A stretch of 64,000 nucleotides of DNA from Nocardioides sp. PD653-B2. Its GTDB lineage: Bacteria > Actinomycetota > Actinomycetes > Propionibacteriales > Nocardioidaceae. The stretch covers positions 89,833 through 153,832 of the forward strand of contig NZ_BDJE01000008.1 in assembly GCF_002117935.1 (NCBI RefSeq), in the 5' to 3' direction. The first letter of the stretch is position 1. Each line of letters opens with the position of its first letter. A model generated the notes under the pieces. It saw nothing but the letters and a program-made list of their open reading frames with translations. It had not been told where the DNA came from and ran no database searches. Shown one piece after another: positions 58,077 through 64,000 of this stretch. A program made the position numbers and the translations under genes.

Positions 58077-59458
58077 CGCTCCTCCCCCGTGTCGCGGGAC
58101 TCCGACGGGTCGTCGGACGCGTTGGTGCCGTCGAGCAGGCGCAGGGTGAGCCGGTCGATGCGCAGCCCGTCCATCCGGTCGACGGTGAGGACGGCCAGCT
58201 GCTCGCGCGGCTCGTCCGGGTCGGAGCGGTCCGGCACGGACACCTCCGCGAGGTCGCCGACCTCCGGGATCTTCCCGAGCACCTGGAGCACCAGGCCCGC
58301 GATCGTGTCGTAGTCCTCGTGGTCGGGCAGCTCGATCCCGGTGAGGTCCTCGACCTCGTCGGGGCGCAGCATGCCCGACAACGACCAGCTGCCATCGCGC
58401 TGCAGCCGGGCGTTGGTGCTCAGCCGGTCGTGCTCGTCGGCGATGTCGCCGACGATCTCCTCGACGACGTCCTCGAGCGTCACGATGCCCGCGAACCCGC
58501 CGTACTCGTCCATCACGACGGCCAGCTGGAAGCCGTCGGTGCGCAGCAGCGCCAACAGCGGGTCGAGACGCAGTGAGTCGGGCACGACGATGGGCTTGGC
58601 CATCAGGTGCTTGACCTTGGTGGTCGAGCGCTCCGGGACCGGCAGCGCGACCGCGTGCTTGACGTGCACCGTGCCGACGACGTTCTCGCCGTCGTCGAGC
58701 ACGGGGAAACGGGAGTTGCCGGTCTCGCGGGTCCGCTCGATCACGGCGCTCGCCCGGTCGTTGACGTGGAGACAGTTGCACCGGACGCGCGGCGTCATGA
58801 TCTCGCCGGCCGTCCGGGAGCCGAACTCCACCGACCGCTCCATCAGCTCGGCGGTCTCGACGTCGAGCGTGCCGAGGTGCGCCGAGCGCTGGATGAGGGA
58901 CGCGAGCTCGGTGGAGCTCCGCGCCGAGCGCAGCTCCTCCTGCGGCTCGATGCCCAGGCGGCGTACGGCGGCGTTCGCCGACCCGTTGAGGAACCGGATC
59001 GGCACCCGGTTGACGGCCGTGAACGTCCGCTGGAACCGCTGCGTGGCCCGGGCGACCTCCATCGGCTTGGCCAGGGCGAGGTTCTTCGGGACGAGCTCGC
59101 CGAAGATCATCGTGAGGATGGTGCCCAGGGTCAGGCCGACGCCGACCGCGACCGGGGTGATCGCACCGTCGGGCACACCGGCGCTCCTGAGCGGGCCGTC
59201 GATGAGGTCGGAGATCGCCGGCTCGGCCAGATAGCCGATCGCGAGGTTGGTGATGGTGATGCCGACCTGCGCTCCGGAGAGCTGGGTGGAGAGCGTGCGC
59301 AGCGCCTCCTGGAGGCCGCGCGCGGCGGCGTCACCCGCCGCGGCGGCCTGCTCGACCTTGGTGCGGTCGACGGTGACGAAGGAGAACTCGGCCGCGACGA
59401 ACACGCCACAGGCGAGGATCAGGAGGATCGCTGCGGCCAGCAGCAGCCACGCGGTCAT
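58073..59458 (-). CDS. CNNM/CorC-type membrane protein (hemolysin family)
   Basis: A 461-residue protein. The DUF21 domain (LLLAAAILLILACGVFVAAEF...VFGELVPKNLAL-like) precedes CBS domains with MTPRVRCNCLHVNDRASAVI and MDEYGGFAGIVTLEDVVEEIVGDI. It ends in a CorC_HlyC transporter-associated domain (LSGMLRPDEVEDLTGIELP). It forms a two-gene operon with the shorter paralogue. The ATG has a GGAGAG ribosome site. It is divergent from the DUF1800 gene. Confidence 0.91.
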   Translation of the reverse strand: MTAWLLLAAAILLILACGVFVAAEFSFVTVDRTKVEQAAAAGDAAARGLQEALRTLSTQLSGAQVGITITNLAIGYLAEPAISDLIDGPLRSAGVPDGAITPVAVGVGLTLGTILTMIFGELVPKNLALAKPMEVARATQRFQRTFTAVNRVPIRFLNGSANAAVRRLGIEPQEELRSARSSTELASLIQRSAHLGTLDVETAELMERSVEFGSRTAGEIMTPRVRCNCLHVNDRASAVIERTRETGNSRFPVLDDGENVVGTVHVKHAVALPVPERSTTKVKHLMAKPIVVPDSLRLDPLLALLRTDGFQLAVVMDEYGGFAGIVTLEDVVEEIVGDIADEHDRLSTNARLQRDGSWSLSGMLRPDEVEDLTGIELPDHEDYDTIAGLVLQVLGKIPEVGDLAEVSVPDRSDPDEPREQLAVLTVDRMDGLRIDRLTLRLLDGTNASDDPSESRDTGEER

Positions 59459-59707
59459 CGGTGCTCTCCGCGGCCGAGCAGGTCAGGCGGGGAGAGCGGG
59501 GGACTTTGAGAGCCGTCCATGGGCGGAGCGTCGAGTCCTCACGGTGCGGGATTGGTCTCGCGAACTGTACCGGGATGCGCCCCCGCAGGGGATTCGGGGA
59601 ATGTCCCGCCCCGGCACGGCCGGTCCGCATAGGCTGTCCCCGACCGCGGACCACCCTTCCTTCTCGGGAAGCCACCGGGTACCGCGACGACTGGGAGAGC
59701 CGCCCGC
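59459..59707. other. Divergent promoter region
   Basis: This 249-bp spacer separates the CorC operon (minus) and the DUF1800-DUF1501 operon (plus). A TAGGCT box at 59631-59636 could serve the plus operon with a ~65-nt leader. No operator or RNA element is evident. Confidence 0.35.
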
Positions 59708-61276
59708 ATGCCCACCAGCACCGCTCGCGCGTCCCGCCGCACCGTCCTCGGCGGCGCGGCCGCCACCGGCACCGCCGTGACCCTCGCCGGTCCCGCAGGC
59801 GCCGCGACGTCGTACACCCCCGCCCACTACCGGGGCGACCGGCTGCTGTCGCCGGCCGGCCGGCACCTCGTCGGCCGCTTCTCGTACGGCGTGACGCCGG
59901 AGCTCGCCGCGGACGTCCGTCGCGCCGGGGGCCCCCTGGCGTGGTTCGACGCCCAGCTCGACGCCGGTGCGATCGGTGACGAGCGTGCCGACGAGCTCCG
60001 GTCGTGGTGGTCCGGCCTCTCCCGGAGCGCGACCGAGATCTGGCGACGTCAGCGCGACGACATCGAGGGCGGCTGGGAGGTGATGGCCGACTACCAGCGC
60101 TGGGTGCTGCTGCGCCGCATCCAGTCCAAGCGCCAGGTGCTCGAGACGGTCACCGAGCTCTGGGAGAACCACTTCAACGTGCCGGTCTACAACGACTCGG
60201 CGTGGTTCTGGCGCACCCAGTACGGCGACACGATCCGCGCGGGCGCGCTCGGCCGCTTCGACGACCTGCTCCACGCCGTGATCACCCACCCGGCGATGCT
60301 GATCAACCTCGACAACGTGAGCTCCTCCGCCGAGCACCCGAACGAGAACCTCGGTCGCGAGCTGCTCGAGCTGCACACCGTCGGACGCGGCGAGTACGAC
60401 GAGGACGACGTGAAGAGCTCCGCCCGCATCCTCACCGGCTGGAGCGCCGACATGTGGAGGACCTTCGACCCGGTCTACCGCAAGCAGTGGCACTGGACGG
60501 GCCCGGTGGAGGTCATCGACTTCACGCACCCGAACGGCGACGCCGACGGGCGCGCGGTGACCCAGAAGTACCTCACCTACCTCGCCCACCACCCGGCAAC
60601 GGCTCGCCGGGTGGCGCGCAAGCTCGCGGTGAAGTTCGTCAGCGACACGCCCTCCGACTCCCTCGTCGACCAGCTCGCGCAGGTCTACCTCGACCACGAC
60701 ACCGAGATCCGGCCCGTGCTGAGCGCACTCGTGCGGTCGGCGGAGTTCAAGGCCGCGGTCGGCGCCAAGGTCCGCGACCCCGGCGAGGACGTCGTCGCCG
60801 CGTACCGCGCCCTCGACATCCGGATCGCCAGGCCGCCCCAGGGGGACGCCGGCGACTCCCACGCTGCCAACCAGATCCTCTGGCAGGCCGACGACATCGG
60901 CACCAAGCCGTTCGATTGGCCTCGGCCCGACGGGCAGCCGATCGACAACGACGCCTGGGCGTCGCCGTCGCGGATGCTCTCGTCGATGTCGATCCACATC
61001 AACATGGCGGGCGGCTGGTGGCCGAGGACCGGTGCCACCTACCGCCCCGTCGGCTGGTGGGTGCCGCGCTACCCGATCCGGTTCGACCTGCTCGTCGACC
61101 ACCTGTCGCAGGTGATCTTGCACCGCCGTTCGACCGCCCAGCTGCTCGAGGCCTGCTGCCAGGCAGTGGACGTGCGGCCGCACGAGAGGATCACCCGCGA
61201 CCACGGTGTCGTGAAGTGGAACTGGTACCGCCTGCTGACCACCTTCCTCGACTCCCCCGCCTTCCTCACCCGGTGA
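59708..61276 (+). CDS. DUF1800 protein, Tat-exported
   Basis: The protein has 522 residues. The twin-arginine signal is ASRRTVLGGAAATGTAVTLAG. The DUF1800 domain follows (LVGRFSYGVTPELAADV, MLINLDNVSSSAEHPNENLGRELLELHTVG, ARILTGWSAD). DUF1800 proteins are paired with DUF1501 proteins in many secreting bacteria, but their role is unknown. It is the first gene of the operon; the stop overlaps a GTG at 61273. Confidence 0.9.
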   Translation: MPTSTARASRRTVLGGAAATGTAVTLAGPAGAATSYTPAHYRGDRLLSPAGRHLVGRFSYGVTPELAADVRRAGGPLAWFDAQLDAGAIGDERADELRSWWSGLSRSATEIWRRQRDDIEGGWEVMADYQRWVLLRRIQSKRQVLETVTELWENHFNVPVYNDSAWFWRTQYGDTIRAGALGRFDDLLHAVITHPAMLINLDNVSSSAEHPNENLGRELLELHTVGRGEYDEDDVKSSARILTGWSADMWRTFDPVYRKQWHWTGPVEVIDFTHPNGDADGRAVTQKYLTYLAHHPATARRVARKLAVKFVSDTPSDSLVDQLAQVYLDHDTEIRPVLSALVRSAEFKAAVGAKVRDPGEDVVAAYRALDIRIARPPQGDAGDSHAANQILWQADDIGTKPFDWPRPDGQPIDNDAWASPSRMLSSMSIHINMAGGWWPRTGATYRPVGWWVPRYPIRFDLLVDHLSQVILHRRSTAQLLEACCQAVDVRPHERITRDHGVVKWNWYRLLTTFLDSPAFLTR

Positions 61277-61281
61277 CCGCG

Positions 61282-62523
61282 ATGACCAGGAACCCCTGCT
61301 GCGACGAGTTCGCCCGCCTCTCCCGCCGCTCGTTCCTGGGCGGCTCGGTCGCCCTCGTCGGCGCCACGACGATCGTCGGCTCCGCCGCGATCACGACCTC
61401 GGCTGCCGCCCTGACCTCGGCGCCGTCCGTGCTCGTCGTCCTGTCCCTGCGTGGCGCCGCCGACGGGCTCTCGCTCGTCGTCCCGCACGGCGACCCGGTC
61501 TACTACGACGCCCGCCCGCGCATCGCCGTGCCGTCGGACCGGCTGCTGGCCAAGGACGGCATGTTCGGCCTGCATCCCCAGCTGGCGCCGCTGCTGCCGC
61601 TGTGGACCGCCGGCAGGCTCGCCGCCGTGCAGGCGACCGGGCTCCCGGCGCCGAACCGCTCGCACTTCTCGGCGATGGAGGAGGTGGAGGACGCCGACCC
61701 GGGCTCGACGAAGCGCAGTGGCTGGCTCAACCGGCTGATCGGCACCGACGCCTCGACCTCACCGCTCCAGGGCTTCAACGCGGCCGGTGGCGTCGTCCCG
61801 ACCTCGTTGTACGGCGCGCAGCCCGTCATGTCCGCCGGCAGCATCGACTCGGTCGAGATCCCCGGCGACGACAAGTGGGACGTCACCAAGGGGCGCCGCT
61901 CGTCGCTGCACACGCTGTGGGACCGCGAGAGTGGGCCCCTCGGCACCGCGATGCGCTCCATGTTCGGCGCGCTCGACGACTTCGCGCCGGTGAAGGAGTC
62001 CGTGGACAACCAGGACTCCTACCCGGACTCCGACCTCGGCCGCGCGCTCTCCGAGGTAGCCCGGGTCATCCGCGGCGATGTCGGAGTCGAGGTGATCACC
62101 GTCGACCAGGGCGACTGGGACATGCACTCCGACATGGGCTCGGTCGAGAACGGCTGGATGAGCGACAACGCCCAGGACCTCGCCGGCTCGGTCGCCGCGT
62201 TCTTCGGCGACCTCGGCACCCAGGCCGCGAAGGTCACCCTCGTGACGATCAGCGAGTTCGGCCGGCGGGTCGTCGAGAACGCGAGCAACGGTCTCGACCA
62301 CGGCTACGGCAACGTCATGCTCGTCGCCGGCGCAGGCGTCAAGGGCGGCCGCTACTACGGCACGTGGACGCCGCTGACCGACGACGTCGACTCCGACCTG
62401 CTGGTGACGACCGACTACCGCAGCGTGCTGGCCGAGATCGTGTCGGCTCGCTTCGGCGCCTCGACCGCGGCGGTCTTCCCGCACTTCGCGCCGGAGTCGG
62501 TCGGCGTGATGACGTCTCTCTGA
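61282..62523 (+). CDS. DUF1501 protein, Tat-exported
   Basis: The protein has 413 residues. The twin-arginine motif is LSRRSFLGGSVALVGATTIVG, followed by a sulfatase/phosphatase-like domain: LVVLSLRGAADGLSLVVPHG, GDWDMHSDMG and SEFGRRVVENASNGLDHGYG. A GTG at 61273 overlapping the DUF1800 stop is a possible earlier start. Two cysteines (CCDE) precede the RR motif. Presumably it works with DUF1800 outside the cell. Confidence 0.9.
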   Translation: MTRNPCCDEFARLSRRSFLGGSVALVGATTIVGSAAITTSAAALTSAPSVLVVLSLRGAADGLSLVVPHGDPVYYDARPRIAVPSDRLLAKDGMFGLHPQLAPLLPLWTAGRLAAVQATGLPAPNRSHFSAMEEVEDADPGSTKRSGWLNRLIGTDASTSPLQGFNAAGGVVPTSLYGAQPVMSAGSIDSVEIPGDDKWDVTKGRRSSLHTLWDRESGPLGTAMRSMFGALDDFAPVKESVDNQDSYPDSDLGRALSEVARVIRGDVGVEVITVDQGDWDMHSDMGSVENGWMSDNAQDLAGSVAAFFGDLGTQAAKVTLVTISEFGRRVVENASNGLDHGYGNVMLVAGAGVKGGRYYGTWTPLTDDVDSDLLVTTDYRSVLAEIVSARFGASTAAVFPHFAPESVGVMTSL

Positions 62524-62534
62524 GCCGTCGGACC

Positions 62535-63389
62535 TCAGTGCGTCCGGTAGGTGGCCGCCATGTCGAGGTCGCCGTCGCCCGCGTCGACCGCACGGGCGAA
62601 GTGCGCACGGATGCCGGGCATCAGCCCGAGGTCGACGCCGGCGCCCGCTGCCGCGGCCAGGATCAGGTCGACGTCCTTGAGCGCACCCTCGAGGCGGAAC
62701 GCCGGCGCGAGCTCGCCGTCGAGCATCGCCGCGCCCTTGAGCTGGACGTACGGCGCGTCGAGCGCGCCGCCCTTCACGGCATCGAGGAAGAGCCGCGGGT
62801 CGACGCCGAGGTCGCGCGCCAGCGCCAGTGACTCCGCGACGCCCTCCACGACGGTGAACACCCAGGCGTTGGCCACCAGCTTGAGCCGGGACGCCTCGAG
62901 CCCGGCGCCGACCCAGAGGGTGCGGCTGCCGATCGCGTCGAAGACCGGCTGGGCCCGCTCGCGGGTCTCGTCCGGGCCGGACGCCAGCACGACGAGGGCA
63001 CCGTCGTCCGCGGGCTTCTTCGTCCCGAGCACCGGGGCGTCGACGTAGGCCAGGCCCAGGTCGCTCGCCAGCCGAGCCAGCTCCTCGGTGCCCTCGACGC
63101 CGACGGTCGACGACTGGATCCAGAGCGCGCCGCTGGCCAACGCCTCGCCGGCCTCGGCGATCGTCGCCGCCACGGACTCCCGGTCGAAGAGCATCGTGAC
63201 GACGATGTCGGCCCCGGCGACGGCGTCGGCGACGGTCTCCGCCACGGTGGCCACGTCGGCCAGGGGTCGGGCCTTCTCGGGCGTGCGGTTCCAGATGCGC
63301 AGTGGCAGTCCGGCGGCGGCGATGTTGCGGGCCATGCCGGCACCCATGGTGCCGGTGCCCAGCAGGGCGACGGTCGGTCGAGCAGTCAT
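62535..63389 (-). CDS. Beta-hydroxyacid dehydrogenase (3-hydroxyisobutyrate type)
   Basis: The protein has 284 residues. The cofactor loop is LLGTGTMGAGMARNI followed by RIWNRTPEKA, which favours NADP (Arg-Thr after the second strand). The substrate loop is SSTVGVEGTEELA and the catalytic Lys is in SRLKLVANAWVF. It may reduce tartronate or glyoxylate semialdehydes or imines; the substrate is unresolved. Leaderless box TACCGT lies 7 nt before the ATG. Confidence 0.9.
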   Translation of the reverse strand: MTARPTVALLGTGTMGAGMARNIAAAGLPLRIWNRTPEKARPLADVATVAETVADAVAGADIVVTMLFDRESVAATIAEAGEALASGALWIQSSTVGVEGTEELARLASDLGLAYVDAPVLGTKKPADDGALVVLASGPDETRERAQPVFDAIGSRTLWVGAGLEASRLKLVANAWVFTVVEGVAESLALARDLGVDPRLFLDAVKGGALDAPYVQLKGAAMLDGELAPAFRLEGALKDVDLILAAAAGAGVDLGLMPGIRAHFARAVDAGDGDLDMAATYRTH

Positions 63390-63396
63390 GCCCCCG

Positions 63397-63402
63397 ACGG
63401 TA
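63397..63402 (-). promoter_or_regulatory. -10 box (TACCGT) of the dehydrogenase gene
   Basis: TACCGT on the minus strand ends 7 nt before the ATG at 63389. Confidence 0.5.
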
Positions 63403-63432
63403 CGGCGCGGCACCGAACGCGCCGTACGTCGG

Positions 63433-63594
63433 TCAGCGTCCGGACGTGCTGCTGTCCGCCGGCTGGATCACCGCCTGCTCGTCGTTGTTCAGGTGGTTGA
63501 CGGCGTGGTCCACGTCGTTGACCTGCATCTGCGTGGCGACCGTGGCGGCCAGCACGACCAATGACATGGCGATGGCATGCAGAACTGTTCGCAT
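63433..63594 (-). CDS. 53-residue secreted peptide, unknown function
   Basis: A signal-like start (RTVLHAIAMSLVVLAATVAT) is followed by a short polar part with DVDHAVNHLNNDEQAV. No cysteine is present. A Shine-Dalgarno (GGGGGA) precedes the ATG at 63594. The upstream extension of this frame runs through non-coding repeats and is rejected. It may be a small exported or membrane-anchored factor. Confidence 0.6.
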   Translation of the reverse strand: MRTVLHAIAMSLVVLAATVATQMQVNDVDHAVNHLNNDEQAVIQPADSSTSGR

Positions 63595-63740
63595 CGAGTC
63601 CCCCCGGACTTCTCGTGTGCGGGTTGCGAGCCCTTCGTTCGATGCTGTCACGGTGTGCGGCACGCACAAGGGCGCCGCACCGAACTTGAGGAAACCTTGC
63701 AGACCGATCAGCTCGTAGGGCGGCCGCCGGCGTCCGCCGC

Positions 63741-63804
63741 GACCCGACCGCCCTCCCTCACGTGGGCTGCGGGCCGTTCCGGGTTGCGCGCCGGCAGGCC
63801 GGCC
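63741..63804. repeat. Right-end repeat A, copy 1
   Basis: A ~60-bp segment beginning GACCCGACCGCCCTCCCTCA and containing GTGGGCTGCGGGCCGTTCCG is repeated almost exactly at 63865-63927. Confidence 0.8.
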
Positions 63805-63816
63805 ACGGGACCAGGC

Positions 63817-63860
63817 CACCGGTGGTTGAGGAAGGCGCTCTGGCGCCTGTCTCGAAACCC
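63817..63860. repeat. Right-end repeat B (REP-like), copy 1
   Basis: CCACCGGTGGTTGAGGAAGG begins an imperfect palindrome that ends TCTCGAAACC. Short GGCGC/GCGCC arms pair in the middle. It recurs at 63970. Confidence 0.7.
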
Positions 63861-63864
63861 CCGC

Positions 63865-63927
63865 AGCCCAACCGCCCTCCCTCAGGTGGGCTGCGGGCCG
63901 TTCCGGGTTGCGCGCCGACAGGCTGAC
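63865..63927. repeat. Right-end repeat A, copy 2
   Basis: Near-identical to the segment at 63741-63804, with a handful of base changes (for example CAGGTG for CACGTG), offset 124 bp. Confidence 0.8.
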
Positions 63928-63969
63928 AACGCGGGTACGGCGGGCGGGTGGTTGCGGTCGCCTCCCGGC

Positions 63970-64000
63970 CCACCGGTGGTTGAGGAAGGACGAAGTCCTG
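63970..64000. repeat. Right-end repeat B, copy 2 (cut by window edge)
   Basis: CCACCGGTGGTTGAGGAAGG recurs and is followed by a GGAC-GAA-GTCC hairpin. The element continues beyond the window. Confidence 0.6.

Noticed and set aside
63600..63973. Open frames across the right-end repeats
   Set aside because: They translate the same repeat twice (ARP/QPGTARSP-type strings) and have no ribosome site.
63741..64000. Possible CRISPR array
   Set aside because: Only two copies, unequal spacing (124 and 153 bp), and palindromic REP character; no cas genes.

Overview
The window is very GC-rich DNA with dense, overlapping genes, frequent GTG starts and many ATGA/GTGA stop-start overlaps. Gene content (RbpA, Ppm1-type mannosyltransferase, GarA-like FHA protein, F420-type oxidoreductase, paired DUF881 proteins) points to an actinobacterium, most likely Nocardioides or a close relative. 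The 48-57 kb block is collinear with M. tuberculosis Rv1822-Rv1832 as I remember it, and 0-2.5 kb resembles the Rv2050-Rv2053c neighbourhood. I see no tRNA, rRNA, prophage, insertion sequence or CRISPR array.

Layout. 0-5.2 kb: envelope lipid/lipoprotein genes (lnt, ppm1, fxsA), rbpA with an exact SigR-type promoter, an MFS transporter plus glycerophosphodiesterase, and a small zinc-ribbon protein. 5.4-7 kb: a MurA-like enzyme fused to an N-terminal XRE helix-turn-helix. 7-14.5 kb: an alcohol dehydrogenase, a PhoD-like phosphatase, small proteins, and an AraC-VOC-UvrA2 group. 14.6-21.2 kb: a beta-propeller lipoprotein interrupted by a frameshift, a large secreted metzincin-like protease, a CopC-domain protein, signal peptidase I and a VOC protein. 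21-31.7 kb: oxidoreductases, an M50 protease, a GHL15-type secreted protein, a D-amino-acid deaminase/aldolase, a cyclophilin lipoprotein, OsmC, and a cysteine-free HesB relative. 31.8-42.3 kb: a class V aminotransferase, aminopeptidase N, FdhD, SbcDC, a PPOX-fold protein and a sulfotransferase. 42.3-48 kb: TldD/TldE, CHAD protein, a secreted protein and a serine hydrolase.

48-57 kb is the conserved core. gcvP lies behind a glycine riboswitch. It is followed (reading upstream) by MerR, DUF151, FtsR-like MerR, zinc-ribbon/FHA GarA, GcvH (TTG start), DUF881, small basic protein, DUF881 and a CDP-alcohol phosphatidyltransferase, all on the minus strand. 57-64 kb holds two CNNM/CorC-type membrane proteins, a Tat-exported DUF1800/DUF1501 pair, a beta-hydroxyacid dehydrogenase, a tiny secreted peptide and a repeat-rich right end.

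Regulation. At least seventeen genes have a TAnnnT-like hexamer ending 6 or 7 nt before the start codon, which implies widespread leaderless transcription. Others have normal Shine-Dalgarno leaders, a SigR promoter (rbpA), a riboswitch (gcvP), or palindromic operators at the promoter (merR, garA). The most unusual items are the HTH-MurA fusion, the AraC-VOC-micro-ORF-UvrA2 group, the metzincin-CopC-LepB row, the zinc-ribbon GarA, and the frameshifted lipoprotein.
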